NCBI GenBank assembly: GCA_044375275.1
Contig: JBILMZ010000059.1
Coordinates: 1-16,652, forward strand
From: SZUA-430 sp044375275
Lineage (GTDB): Bacteria > Pseudomonadota > Alphaproteobacteria > Micropepsales > Micropepsaceae
DNA: 16,652 bases
Direction of reading: 5' to 3'
The position numbers and the translations under genes are program-made. The notes under the pieces were generated by a model, which was given only the letters and a program-made list of their open reading frames with translations, had not been told where the DNA came from and searched no databases. Shown here one piece after another: positions 1 through 7,737 of this stretch; position 1 is the first letter of the stretch; each line of letters begins with the position of its first letter.

Positions 1-302
1 ATGCGGGCGTCGCTGCCTACGGACAGAACGACAAGAAGGCTGCCCTGTCGATCTGGCACAGCGCGGCCGTGCGGGGCATCTCGGATGCACAACTCAGGGT
101 GGGTCTGATGTACGAGCGTGGAGAAGGCGCGCCGCAGGATGCCATCGAAGCCTATCGGTGGCTAAGGCACGCCGTGACGCAAGGTCATCCGCTGGCCATC
201 GCCGAACTGGCTCGTATTTCGGCGAAACTGGCTCCGGCCGAGCGCGCGATTGGCGAGTCACTCGTGCGCGAACCCGTGTCCAAGGCGAAAAAGCCCAATT
301 AA
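1..302 (+). CDS. Sel1-repeat (TPR-like) protein, 3' fragment
   Basis: The reading frame is open from base 3 of the window to a TAA at 300-302, so the true start lies upstream and only about 99 C-terminal residues are visible. The stretch LRVGLMYERGEGAPQDAIEA followed by YRWLRHAVTQGHPLA is a classic Sel1-like repeat: a short alpha-alpha hairpin with the GLMYERGEG...D..EAYRW consensus. The preceding residues (AYGQNDKKAALSIWHSAAVRG) are the end of another repeat. Such repeats form solenoids that mediate protein-protein contacts, often in envelope or signalling complexes; the partner cannot be inferred here. The tail is lysine-rich (VSKAKKPN). The family call is firm; the function of the whole protein is unknown because its N-terminus is missing. 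Confidence 0.85.
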   Translation, partial: AGVAAYGQNDKKAALSIWHSAAVRGISDAQLRVGLMYERGEGAPQDAIEAYRWLRHAVTQGHPLAIAELARISAKLAPAERAIGESLVREPVSKAKKPN

Positions 303-429
303 ATCATTGAAATAGTTTAATTTTTTTCGTTTCGGTGCGATGCGTAGTTCTGCGTGCGTGCAACGCGGCTTTCGTGTAAAAGCCAGTTGCCGGGCAGGAC
401 GCCTGGCAGAAGCACAAGCGGCGCAGCGA

Positions 430-1470
430 ATGTACGATCCCTACTCAGTCCTGGGGCTTCCGAGAACCGCGGGCGAAGACGAGGTCAAGCAGGCCTTTCG
501 AACCCTTGCCAAGCGTTTCCACCCGGATACGCCTGAAGGGGCGTCGGACAAGGGTCGGCGCTTCAAGGACCTGTCGATCGCTTACGAGATCCTCGGTGAC
601 GCCAAGAAGCGCCTCGCCTACGACCGTGGCGAGATCGACGCCCATGGCAATCCGCGTCCCGGTTACACGCCCCGCCCCGAGCCTGAAGCCGAGGCAGAAC
701 CCGTTTATGATCTCGGCGGCGCAGACTTCGAAGAAGCACCACCGCGGCCGCAAAACCAGAATTACAACCATCATGGCGAAGCCGCGAGCACCGCGTTCCG
801 CAGCGCCTTCGAGCGCGCGTTCGGTGCCGGCAAGTCAGGGCCGCCGCCGAAAAACGACAACAGGGTTGAAGACCTGTTCTCGGAATTCTTCGGCGACCGC
901 AATGCCTCAACGCGCCGCCCGCCTCCGGGCAAGGGTGTCGACGGTCACTTCGAGCTCCAGATCACCTTCGAGGAAGCCATTCTGGGCGGCACGCGTCGCG
1001 TGAAGCTGCCGGACGGCAAGCGTTTCGATGTACGCATTCCCATCGGGGTCAAGGACGGGCAAGCCGTTCGCCTGAAGGGGCATGGCGAGCAGGCTTTCGC
1101 CCACGATGAAGCCGGCGACGCCTTCATCACCATCAACGTCGAGCCGCATCCGTATTTCCGGCGCGATGGCCATGACATCCTGCTGAACCTTCCCATCACG
1201 CTCGGCGAAGCGCTGCATGGCGCCAAGATCAGCGTCCCGACCCTCCAGGGCCCGGTGTCGATGGTGATCCCGCCCGGTTCAAGTTCCGGCCTGGTCCTGC
1301 GGCTCAAGGGAAAGGGCGTGCCCGCACAGTCGGTGCATGCCGCCGGCGACCAACTCGTCACGCTCCAGATCGTCCTGCCTGAAGAGGCGGACCAGAACCT
1401 CAGCGATATCGTGAAGCGCTGGGAAGCTGCGCACCCCTATGATCCGCGCAAGAAGATGGGCAACACCTGA
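430..1470 (+). CDS. J-domain co-chaperone, DnaJ/CbpA-like, no zinc finger
   Basis: A 346-residue type II (CbpA-like) Hsp40. It would stimulate the ATPase of DnaK through its J domain and deliver substrates through its C-terminal beta domains in the cytosol. The J domain covers about residues 3-66, with the catalytic HPD at 31-33 (KRFHPDTPEG). A Pro/Glu-rich, low-complexity linker runs from about 75 to 168, with a Phe-rich segment near 123-155 (TAFRSAFERAFGAG, DLFSEFFGD) in place of the G/F region. The two DnaJ C-terminal beta domains run from about 170 to the end. There are no CXXCXGXG zinc motifs. The frame could begin at 340, but the 30 extra residues are unlike the family and homologues begin at MYDPYSVLGL, so I chose 430. 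In alphaproteobacteria a similar gene often lies next to fabI; here fabI is 10.6 kb downstream. Confidence 0.92.
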   Translation: MYDPYSVLGLPRTAGEDEVKQAFRTLAKRFHPDTPEGASDKGRRFKDLSIAYEILGDAKKRLAYDRGEIDAHGNPRPGYTPRPEPEAEAEPVYDLGGADFEEAPPRPQNQNYNHHGEAASTAFRSAFERAFGAGKSGPPPKNDNRVEDLFSEFFGDRNASTRRPPPGKGVDGHFELQITFEEAILGGTRRVKLPDGKRFDVRIPIGVKDGQAVRLKGHGEQAFAHDEAGDAFITINVEPHPYFRRDGHDILLNLPITLGEALHGAKISVPTLQGPVSMVIPPGSSSGLVLRLKGKGVPAQSVHAAGDQLVTLQIVLPEEADQNLSDIVKRWEAAHPYDPRKKMGNT

Positions 1471-1510
1471 CCTCTTCCGGTCCGGGCCTGCTGCAGTCTA
1501 GTGTGGCTGC

Positions 1511-2626
1511 ATGAGCGATACCAAAACCGATGCGCTTTGTGCGCGACTTCTGCATCATCACGGGCTTCAGCTGGCACCAGGCGACAGCGTCGTCCCGCCC
1601 ATCGTACCCACCGCCGTCTATTATCTCCCCGGCACACCTGCCGATGCCCCCTATCAGTATGGGCGCTTCCACAATCCTACCTGGGATGCACTGGAGGCCG
1701 CGCTGTGCCTGCTGGAGCAGGCCGAAACGGTGATCTTTCCCTCCGGCATGGCCGCGATCACCGCAGCCCTGATGAGTTCCGTGAAAGCGGGCGACCGCGT
1801 CCTTCTTCCCTCTGACGGCTACTACACGACCCGTGCGCTGATCGAAAAATTTCTCGCGGGGCTTGGGGTCCAGATGGAAACAAGGCCCACGGCGCGCTTT
1901 GCGGAGGGCAGCTTTGATGGCTATCGGGTCGTCTTTGTTGAAACCCCGTCGAACCCCGGACTGGACCTGTGTGACATTGCTGCGGTGACGTCTGCCGCAA
2001 AGGCTGCGGGTGCGTTCGTGATCGCCGACAACACCACGATGACACCCCTTGGCCAGCGGCCGCTCGACCTCGGCGCGGACGCAGTCGTGAACGCCGACAC
2101 CAAGGCCGTCAATGGTCACTCGGACGCGCTCATGGGTCACGTCTCTTCGCGCGACAGCGCATTCTGCCAGCGCCTGCGGGACTGGCGACGCTTCGGTGGA
2201 GCGACACCGGGTCCCTTCGAGGCCTGGCAGGTCTTTCGGGGACTTGAAACACTGGAGGTTCGCTTTGCCCGCATGTGCGACAGCGCCCTGCGGCTCGCGC
2301 AGGCGCTCGAAGGGCATCCGGCGCTGGCAGACCTGCGCTATCCTGGACTGCCGAGCCACCCCGGGCACGCGATTGCCAAACGCCAGATGCGGACATTCGG
2401 CTCCATGATGACCCTGACGCTGAAGGACGGGGCGGCTGCGGACCGCTTCATTCGTGACTGCGAACTGGTCCAGCCGTCGACCAGCTTTGGCGGCGTCAGG
2501 ACCTGCGCCGAACGCCGGGACCGTTGGGGTGACAGTGTGGCGCCGGGGTTTGTGCGCCTGTCCGTCGGGATCGAACCTGGCAATTGCCTCATTGACTCAA
2601 TCACCAGCGCGCTGAAAAACCCTTGA
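1511..2626 (+). CDS. Cys/Met metabolism PLP-dependent enzyme (cystathionine beta/gamma-lyase or gamma-synthase type)
   Basis: A 371-residue fold-type I PLP enzyme of the trans-sulfuration family, cleaving or forming C-S bonds of cystathionine, cysteine or a related thioether in the cytosol. Visible landmarks are YGRFHNPTW (Y50, R52, which bind the PLP phosphate of the neighbouring subunit), FPSGMAAI (76-83), IADNT with D173 contacting the pyridine nitrogen, and the Schiff-base lysine K198 in ADTKAVNGHSD. Near the C-terminus TSFGGVRT matches the family substrate-carboxylate loop, usually SLGGVES. The changes ADTK for the usual STTK and IADNTTM for VVDNTF mark a divergent subgroup, so I do not assign metB, metC or a specific lyase. 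Length fits the family (about 380-400), slightly short. The start ATG is 40 bp after the J-protein stop with only a weak ribosome-binding site. Family call firm, exact reaction open. Confidence 0.88.
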   Translation: MSDTKTDALCARLLHHHGLQLAPGDSVVPPIVPTAVYYLPGTPADAPYQYGRFHNPTWDALEAALCLLEQAETVIFPSGMAAITAALMSSVKAGDRVLLPSDGYYTTRALIEKFLAGLGVQMETRPTARFAEGSFDGYRVVFVETPSNPGLDLCDIAAVTSAAKAAGAFVIADNTTMTPLGQRPLDLGADAVVNADTKAVNGHSDALMGHVSSRDSAFCQRLRDWRRFGGATPGPFEAWQVFRGLETLEVRFARMCDSALRLAQALEGHPALADLRYPGLPSHPGHAIAKRQMRTFGSMMTLTLKDGAAADRFIRDCELVQPSTSFGGVRTCAERRDRWGDSVAPGFVRLSVGIEPGNCLIDSITSALKNP

Positions 2627-2982
2627 TATGCAGCCCCTTGCGACCACCCTGTACTGATGAGTCCAACTTCTTGCGCCGACTTGCATCTTCAGAAGAAACC
2701 CTCTGGACTCTTGCTGCGACCGGACAGCCCTGATCCTGTCGCGCCTCGCGCCGCCTGCGCTGATGCCTGACGGATCGTCAAAACAGGCTTGTGAATCATG
2801 TGAATCGTGTGTGCGCGTGTTGCAGGCGAGATGTGCACAATTTCCTCAGTTTACATTTTGTTAACGCTCACCCGAATTGGACTTCCCAGTAAAGCAGTGA
2901 TTCGCCAGCATGGCTGTGGCTGGCGAATCACCCTGATGCGCTGGTCAGGGGGCACCACAACGAGGAAAGGTGATTGGTTGCG
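2627..2982. other. Gene-free intergenic region between PLP enzyme and TetR gene
   Basis: No supported gene. The region holds a small hairpin candidate at 2765-2788 (gcctg...caggc enclosing tgacg-gat-cgtca), a tandem pair of tgtgaatc 9 bp apart near 2790-2808, an AT-richer segment around 2848-2866 (TTTACATTTTGTTAA) that may contain promoter elements for the downstream regulator, and the perfect inverted repeat at 2897-2931 listed separately. A 38-codon frame from the ATG at 2657 has no recognisable features and was not called. Confidence 0.5.
2897..2931. promoter_or_regulatory. Perfect 13-bp inverted repeat upstream of tetR-type gene (candidate operator)
   Basis: GTGATTCGCCAGC (2897-2909) is exactly reverse-complemented by GCTGGCGAATCAC (2919-2931), separated by 9 nt. 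It ends 51 bp before the likely start of the TetR-family gene and is not followed by a T-run, so a terminator role is unlikely. TetR regulators usually bind inverted repeats near their own promoter, so an autoregulatory operator is the simplest reading. A 5'-UTR stem-loop is the alternative. Confidence 0.5.
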
Positions 2983-3630
2983 ATGAGCCGTCATTCTTCA
3001 ACTGCAATGCAGCTTACACCATCACAGCTTCTGTCCGCGCGCGCGCGCATTCTTGAAGCGGCCGCCGAGATGTTCCGGACGCATGGCTATGATGTGTCCA
3101 TGGACGTGATCGCGACGGCGGCGAATGTCTCAAAGCAGACGCTCTACAACCAGTTCGGCAGCAAGGAAGACCTGTTCAAGGCAATGATCGCGGACCGCGC
3201 CGCCGTGATGCGGGCACCGCTCAATGCCTCCGCGCTGGAACGCCATCCGCGCGACATGCTGGCGGACATTGCCCGGCAGTATTACCAGCATGCCTGCGGT
3301 GAGCATGAAATCGGCTACTACCGGATGATGATCGGCGCGAGCCAGCAGTTCCCGGATATCGGCAAGGCCTATTACGAGGCCGGACCGAAGCAGATGGTTG
3401 ACGCCCTCTCGCAATGGATGGCGCGGGAAGAGCGACTGGGCCGGCTTGACACGGGCGGCGATCCGCTGATGGCTGCCGAACACTTCCTGTCACTCGTTGC
3501 CGGACAGATCGAGACGCGGGGCCTTCTTGGCCTCTGGACCGAGATGTCTCCTTCAGAAATGGAACGTCGCGCGCGGTTCTGTGCGGACGTGTTCATGAGG
3601 GCCTTTGGTCCACACCGGCTGATGGGCTAG
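2983..3630 (+). CDS. TetR/AcrR-family transcriptional regulator
   Basis: A 215-residue one-component repressor-type protein. The N-terminal DNA-binding domain covers about residues 18-66: RARILEAAAEMFRTHGYDVS, then the helix-turn-helix MDVIATAANVSKQTLYNQFG, then SKEDLFKAMI, which is textbook TetR. The C-terminal ligand/dimer domain (about 70-210) resembles the AefR/TetR_C_7 type (YYRMMIGASQQFPDIGKAYYEAGP). Its ligand and targets cannot be read from the sequence. The ATG at 2983 is preceded by GAGGAAAGG (2962-2970) at a slightly long spacing. A TTG at 2974 in the same frame is an alternative start, but its spacing is too short. No divergent or adjacent efflux gene is present, so the target may be itself (see the inverted repeat at 2897-2931) or a distant locus. 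Confidence 0.93.
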   Translation: MSRHSSTAMQLTPSQLLSARARILEAAAEMFRTHGYDVSMDVIATAANVSKQTLYNQFGSKEDLFKAMIADRAAVMRAPLNASALERHPRDMLADIARQYYQHACGEHEIGYYRMMIGASQQFPDIGKAYYEAGPKQMVDALSQWMAREERLGRLDTGGDPLMAAEHFLSLVAGQIETRGLLGLWTEMSPSEMERRARFCADVFMRAFGPHRLMG

Positions 3631-3687
3631 GTTTTCCTTCGGGCGGATGGCGACCGGCAGGAACGTCGAAAAATCCTTGTGATTCAA

Positions 3688-3714
3688 AGCCTGGCACAGT
3701 GTTTGTGCCAGGCT
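3688..3714. terminator. Hairpin after tetR-type gene, possible bidirectional terminator
   Basis: AGCCTGGCACA (3688-3698) pairs perfectly with TGTGCCAGGCT (3704-3714) around the 5-nt loop GTGTT, giving an 11-bp GC-rich stem. On the plus strand it is followed by GTTGTACTTTTG, a moderate T-rich tail. On the minus strand a T-run (ggatttttcg) lies about 12 nt beyond. It sits between two convergent genes (plus stop at 3630, minus stop at 3754), where a shared terminator is expected. The U-tract is imperfect in both directions. Confidence 0.6.
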
Positions 3715-3753
3715 GTTGTACTTTTGCCAGAGTGCATTGGCGGGGCTGTTACA

Positions 3754-4095
3754 CTAGCGCTTGCGGGGCTTCTTTTTGGGCGGAACCATCGCGCGGGCGT
3801 GGGCGGCGTTCAGGGCGCTCCTGAAGGTTGCCTCGTCGACCTTCGACAGGACGCAGGTCGTGCAACCCATCTTGCCCCACCCGCCGGGAACAGGCGCGAA
3901 GGCGGCAGGTTCGTTCTCGCACCAGAACTCCTGCTGCTCAGGATCGAACATGAAGTTCACACTGGCGCCGTCGGCCGGCATCGTCGCGAAGATGCGGCGC
4001 GGCGTGCGAAAGGCCGCGCGGTCGAAGTGAGGCACCTCGCTGGCGTCTTGCAGCGCGAGGGCGAGCTTGCGGACTTTGGTGGCGGTCACCGGCAT
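3754..4095 (-). CDS. MmcQ/YjbR family (DUF419) protein
   Basis: A 113-residue protein matching the small MmcQ/YjbR fold, a double-wing-like alpha/beta domain thought to bind DNA or other ligands; no reaction is established. Landmarks are LALALQDASEVPHFDRAAFR (usual form: LPE.SE.PHFDR.AFR), RRIFATMPADGASVNFMF, EQQEFWCE, and AFAPVPGGWGKMGCTTCVL (usual form: AF.PVP..WG..GWT.V.L). A Lys/Pro/Arg-rich tail (MVPPKKKPRKR) could aid nucleic-acid binding. The frame stays open upstream to 4458, but that extension lies antisense to the monooxygenase-like gene and has no family similarity. The ATG at 4095 has GAAGG just upstream and gives the normal family length. It is divergent from the gene at 4178. 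Confidence 0.87.
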   Translation of the reverse strand: MPVTATKVRKLALALQDASEVPHFDRAAFRTPRRIFATMPADGASVNFMFDPEQQEFWCENEPAAFAPVPGGWGKMGCTTCVLSKVDEATFRSALNAAHARAMVPPKKKPRKR

Positions 4096-4177
4096 TGCCT
4101 TCACGCTAGCACCGGGCCAGACTTCGTTCAAATCCGGCAGCCAGCAAATCCGGCAGCGGGCCGGCACAGGAGCCACC
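4096..4177. promoter_or_regulatory. Divergent promoter region with tandem 13-bp direct repeats
   Basis: This 82-bp gap separates the MmcQ-like gene (-) from the monooxygenase-like gene (+) and must contain both promoters if the gene starts are right. It carries two identical copies of CAAATCCGGCAGC, at 4129-4141 and 4145-4157, a 16-bp period. That spacing is about one and a half helical turns and could serve a regulator with direct-repeat sites, but a simple local duplication is equally possible. AGGAG at 4169-4173 is the ribosome-binding site of the plus-strand gene. Confidence 0.4.
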
Positions 4178-4474
4178 ATGATCATTGTTCTGGGCAGTAT
4201 CGTCGCGAAGCCCGACAGCCTACAAATGCTGCTGGCGTTGAGCATCGAGCATGTGCACCGATCGCGCGCAGAGCCCGGGTGCATTGCCCATGACGTACAT
4301 ATCGACCAAGAGAACCCGCTCAAGCTTGTCTTCGTCGAAAAGTGGAACGACGCCGAGACCCTTGGTGCGCACTTCAAGCTGAAGGACTCGATCAATTTCG
4401 TGGCGCAGGCCAGGCCACTTGCCGCAGGTGCGCCGGTCATCGAGATTTTCGTGGCCACGCCGCAGAAATTCTAG
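4178..4474 (+). CDS. Antibiotic biosynthesis monooxygenase (ABM)-domain protein, putative quinol monooxygenase type
   Basis: A 98-residue single-domain protein of the dimeric ferredoxin-like ABM superfamily. Members such as YgiN oxidise quinols or polyaromatic substrates without metal or flavin, while others are heme-degrading or have no known activity. Visible features are the first strand MIIVLGSIVAKPD, a helix with SIEHVHRSRAEPGCIAHDVH (consensus: ..SR.EPGC..Y..H), the strand LKLVFVEKWNDAETLGAHF (consensus: ..F..E.W.d..al..H), and the closing strand VIEIFVA. The ATG at 4178 has a good AGGAG site; an earlier in-frame start at 4067 would overlap the divergent gene and lacks similarity. A start at 4178 gives the standard family length. 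Substrate unknown. Confidence 0.85.
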   Translation: MIIVLGSIVAKPDSLQMLLALSIEHVHRSRAEPGCIAHDVHIDQENPLKLVFVEKWNDAETLGAHFKLKDSINFVAQARPLAAGAPVIEIFVATPQKF

Positions 4475-4633
4475 ACATCGCAATCCTGCAGTCGCCTTCC
4501 GGAGGCATAGCCCCCTTCGGCGCACAACCGGCGGCAGCTTTGACTTCGAATTCGTGATGCGCGACGCGCTGGACCTGGTTTCACCATCTGAAATAGCATT
4601 GTTGCTGAATAGAGCGGATTGGCGGGGCCGGCG

Positions 4634-6475
4634 ATGATCAGACGAATAATGCGCACTTTCCTCTGGGTGCTGGCGATTGCCTCAGTCATCGGGGGCTATG
4701 TCGGCTATCGGTTGGCCTGGGGCAAACCCTTCACCCTGACGCAACTTGCCGACCGGCAGGCGATCTACTTCCTTCTTGATAAGCCGGAACTTCTTACATC
4801 CATCGGCATCGTCGATGGTACGATGCTGGACTACCATTCGGGCAAGTTGTCGGACTACGGCGTTGCCGAGCGCGATCACGGATTTGCGTTTGCGGAACAC
4901 AATCTCAAGGAACTGCGCTGGTTCGAACGTTCCAGCCTGAATCTCCAGGATCAGATCACCTACGACATCCTGGATTTCCAGTATTCCAGCGCGCTTGATG
5001 ACCGTGAATTTGAATGGTCATCGTCGGGCGGGCTTTATCCCATCAATCCGATGCGGGGCGGCCAGGTCGGGATCATCAATTTCATGATCCAGGCCCACAC
5101 CATCAAGAACAGGCTGACGGCTGAGAACTACGTCAAGCGCGTGGAACTGATTGCCGAACGCCTGGACAAGGTGACAGCCGAGTCCCAGCGCCAATACAAG
5201 CTCGGTGTTGTCCTGCCCGTGTCCCTGCTTGAAAAGTCGCTGCTGATCGTCAAGGACACGGTTGCACCGAAGCCTGCGGAACATCCGCTGGTGTCTGGAC
5301 TTGGTGAGAAGATCGACAAGGCCGGCGCCAGCGACATCGACGCCGGTCTCAAGTCAAAGCTCATGGCTGACACGGCCCGGATCGTTGAAACCGCGATATA
5401 TCCGGCCTATGCCCGCATGACGGCGGCGCTGGAATCCATGCGACCTGCGGCCGAGAAACAGACCGACGGCGTTGACCGCTTGCCCGGCGGAAAGGCCTTC
5501 TATGCGCTGGCCCTCAAGCGGAACACGACCACGGATTATACCGCAGACCAGATCCATCAACTGGGCCTTGACGAGGTGGCCCGCATCACGAAGGAAATGG
5601 ACGCCATTCTTGTCGCTCAGGGACTTTCGCAAGGTTCAGTCGCCGAACGCACCCTGAAACTCGGCGAGGATCCGCAGCACCTGTTTCCGCCGACTGATGC
5701 CGGCCGCGCGCAAATCCTTGCGGAATATGACCGGATCCTGAAAGAGATGCTTGCGCTTGCGCCAAAGTACTTTGCCACCATTCCCGCAACGCCTCTTGAA
5801 GTACGCCGTGTCCCCCCGGCTTCAGAGAAAGGCAGCGCGGGTGCTTACTACAATCCTGCCGCCCTGGATGGTTCGCGACCAGGGGTCTTCTATGCCAATC
5901 TTCGTGATACAGCGGAGACACCCAAGTGGGGCATGAAGACACTTGCCTACCACGAAGGCATTCCAGGTCATCACTTCCAGATCTCCGTCGCGCAGAACCT
6001 CAAGGGCCTTCCTTTCATCCGGCAGCAGACCCTGTTCACCGCCTATGCCGAAGGCTGGGCGCTTTACGCCGAGCTCCTTGCGCAGGAAATGGGCATTTAC
6101 AAGGATGACCCCTTGGGAGATCTTGGCCGATTGCAGGCTGAAATCTTCCGGGCGGCGCGCCTTGTGGTCGATACCGGCATCCACGCAAAAGGTTGGTCAC
6201 GCCAGCAGGCGATAGACTACATGGTTGGCGTCACCGGCATGCCGGTCACCGATGTGACGACTGAAATCGAGCGTTACATGTCGATGCCGGGCCAAGCTTG
6301 CGCCTACAAGGTGGGACAATTGAAGATCCTGGCCTTGCGCGACAAGGCCAGACAGGCACTTGGCGACAAGTTCGATATCAAGGAGTTCCACAAGGTCGTC
6401 CTTGAAAACGGCGCGGTGCCGCTGACGGTGCTCGAACGCCTTGTGGATGACTGGATCGTCCGGGTGAAGGCCTAG
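4634..6475 (+). CDS. DUF885 family protein, membrane-anchored zinc-peptidase-like
   Basis: A 613-residue protein. After a short basic start (MIRRIMRT), residues about 8-26 (FLWVLAIASVIGGYVGYRL) form a signal anchor, so the enzyme probably faces the periplasm. The DUF885 domain fills the rest. Its gluzincin-like centre is visible as LAYHEGIPGHHFQ (H440, E441, H445 and H446) and, 27 residues further, AYAEGWALYAE with E473, the expected third ligand. The late motif MPGQACAYKVGQLKI is also characteristic. The family is related to dipeptidyl/carboxypeptidases of clan MA, so hydrolysis of peptides is inferred, not proven. ATG 4649 is an alternative start, giving MRTFLW. The start overlaps (ATGA) the end of a 26-codon upstream frame (see findings). 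The ribosome-binding site is weak. Confidence 0.9.
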   Translation: MIRRIMRTFLWVLAIASVIGGYVGYRLAWGKPFTLTQLADRQAIYFLLDKPELLTSIGIVDGTMLDYHSGKLSDYGVAERDHGFAFAEHNLKELRWFERSSLNLQDQITYDILDFQYSSALDDREFEWSSSGGLYPINPMRGGQVGIINFMIQAHTIKNRLTAENYVKRVELIAERLDKVTAESQRQYKLGVVLPVSLLEKSLLIVKDTVAPKPAEHPLVSGLGEKIDKAGASDIDAGLKSKLMADTARIVETAIYPAYARMTAALESMRPAAEKQTDGVDRLPGGKAFYALALKRNTTTDYTADQIHQLGLDEVARITKEMDAILVAQGLSQGSVAERTLKLGEDPQHLFPPTDAGRAQILAEYDRILKEMLALAPKYFATIPATPLEVRRVPPASEKGSAGAYYNPAALDGSRPGVFYANLRDTAETPKWGMKTLAYHEGIPGHHFQISVAQNLKGLPFIRQQTLFTAYAEGWALYAELLAQEMGIYKDDPLGDLGRLQAEIFRAARLVVDTGIHAKGWSRQQAIDYMVGVTGMPVTDVTTEIERYMSMPGQACAYKVGQLKILALRDKARQALGDKFDIKEFHKVVLENGAVPLTVLERLVDDWIVRVKA

Positions 6476-6531
6476 CGCGCGACGGCAGGGCGCACTTCCG
6501 TCCGGGCCGTGCAAGGAATATCCCTTCGGGC

Positions 6532-7701
6532 ATGAGAAAATTCGGAAAGCACCTGCGTCCGCTTTGGCATCTCGAGGCGGACGGCACATTCCTCAATCAC
6601 GGGTCGTTCGGCGCGTGTCCAAAGAGCGTCCTTGCCGCCCAGACGGCATGGCGCGAGACGATGGAACGCCAGCCGGACCAGTTCTTCCGACGTACCGTGT
6701 CACCGCTCAATCCGGACAACGCGCTGCGGCAAGGTGCAAAGCGGCTCGCAGCCTTCATGGGCACGACAGGCGACAAGCTCGCCTTCGTCGCCAACCCGAC
6801 CGAGGCCGTCAACACGGTGCTGAAGGCGTTCCCGCTGAAGCCCGATGACGAGATTCTGGTGCTGGACTGCGTCTACAATGCCGTGCGGCTGTCGGTCGAA
6901 GAGAAATGCCGCGCCACGGGCGCGCGGATGGTGATGGCAATGCTGCCGATCCCCATGACTTCAAATGACGTTGTCGGGCATATCGCGGATGCGGTGACCC
7001 CGCGCACGCGGCTTGCCATCATCGACCATATCGCATCGGCGCCGGCGCTCGTCTTTCCGGTCGCCGAGATCACGCGGTCCCTGCAGGCCAAGGGCGTCAA
7101 GGTCATGATCGACGGAGCCCACGCCCTCGGGCAGCTTGACCTCAATCTCGACGAGATCGGGGCCGACTGGTACACGGCCACGGCCCACAAATGGTTCTAT
7201 GCACCGAAAGGGTCTGCGTTCCTTCATGCCCGCAACCCCGGCGACATGCAGTTGCGGCCCCTCTCAGTCAGCCACTACTACAACGACCCCTTCCCGCTCT
7301 GCTTCGACTATGTGGGGACACGGGACGTGACGGCCTTCCTGACACTGTCCCCCGCCCAGGATTTCATCGAGCAATATGGGGCCGCGGAAATCCGGACCTG
7401 GCTGACAGGCCTGTCGCGCGCCGGCATCGAGCCCCTGTCGCGCATTGGGGCAACCCCGATTGCGCCGGACTCGATGTTCGCAGCCATGCGGGCCTTTCAC
7501 CTTCCGCAACGCAGGCCCGTGGTTCCCGATGACGCCCAACAGTTGATCAATGGCTTCTGGGATACGCACCGCATCCAGGTCGCGGCCTCTGCCTATCAGG
7601 GCAAGCTGCTCCTGCGCCTTTCGGCCCAGATCTATGTCGACCTGGAAGACTATGCGCGCCTGACGGATGTGCTGGACCGGGTAGGCTGGCCCGGTCGCTA
7701 G
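6532..7701 (+). CDS. Class V PLP-dependent aminotransferase, isopenicillin-N-epimerase (CefD)-like
   Basis: A 389-residue fold-type I PLP enzyme. FLNHGSFG (20-27) is the N-terminal substrate/PLP signature shared with CefD-like and cysteine-desulfurase-like enzymes. VMIDGAHALGQ carries D194, which binds the pyridine nitrogen. The Schiff-base lysine is K220 in TATAHKWFYAPKGSAFL. YVGTRDVTAFL is the conserved region that follows, and the C-terminal domain ends with LLLRLSAQIY. CefD itself epimerises isopenicillin N, but most homologues sit outside beta-lactam clusters and have other or unknown reactions. No beta-lactam gene is nearby, so the name should be read as family only. The gene starts 56 bp after the DUF885 stop, with AAGGA near 6512-6516, and could be co-transcribed with it. 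Confidence 0.88.
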   Translation: MRKFGKHLRPLWHLEADGTFLNHGSFGACPKSVLAAQTAWRETMERQPDQFFRRTVSPLNPDNALRQGAKRLAAFMGTTGDKLAFVANPTEAVNTVLKAFPLKPDDEILVLDCVYNAVRLSVEEKCRATGARMVMAMLPIPMTSNDVVGHIADAVTPRTRLAIIDHIASAPALVFPVAEITRSLQAKGVKVMIDGAHALGQLDLNLDEIGADWYTATAHKWFYAPKGSAFLHARNPGDMQLRPLSVSHYYNDPFPLCFDYVGTRDVTAFLTLSPAQDFIEQYGAAEIRTWLTGLSRAGIEPLSRIGATPIAPDSMFAAMRAFHLPQRRPVVPDDAQQLINGFWDTHRIQVAASAYQGKLLLRLSAQIYVDLEDYARLTDVLDRVGWPGR

Positions 7702-7712
7702 CCGCGAAATGG

Positions 7713-7737
7713 CGCCCGGTGCTCAAGCCGCCGGGCG
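7713..7737. terminator. GC-rich hairpin at a convergent gene junction (weak candidate terminator)
   Basis: CGCCCGG (7713-7719) pairs with CCGGGCG (7731-7737) over an 11-nt loop, at the 21-bp junction of the convergent aminotransferase and glycosyltransferase genes and running into the last codons of the latter. No T-run follows on either strand, so it would be a non-canonical terminator at best. Confidence 0.25.

Noticed and set aside
340..429. Thirty-residue N-terminal extension of the J-domain protein
   Set aside because: J proteins begin right at the J domain (MYDPYSVLGL); the extension is Arg/Cys/Ala-rich without signal-peptide character.
1400..2368. A 322-codon minus-strand frame opposite the PLP enzyme
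   Set aside because: The plus strand encodes a complete Cys/Met PLP enzyme with its Schiff-base lysine; the antisense product has no family features.
4096..4458. N-terminal extension of the MmcQ-like minus-strand frame
   Set aside because: The extra 121 residues are antisense to the ABM-like gene, lack similarity to the family and would nearly double its length. ATG 4095 has its own ribosome-binding site.
6532..7701. Possible beta-lactam biosynthesis gene because of CefD similarity
   Set aside because: No ACV synthetase, isopenicillin N synthase or other pathway gene is present; CefD-like class V aminotransferases are widespread with other roles.
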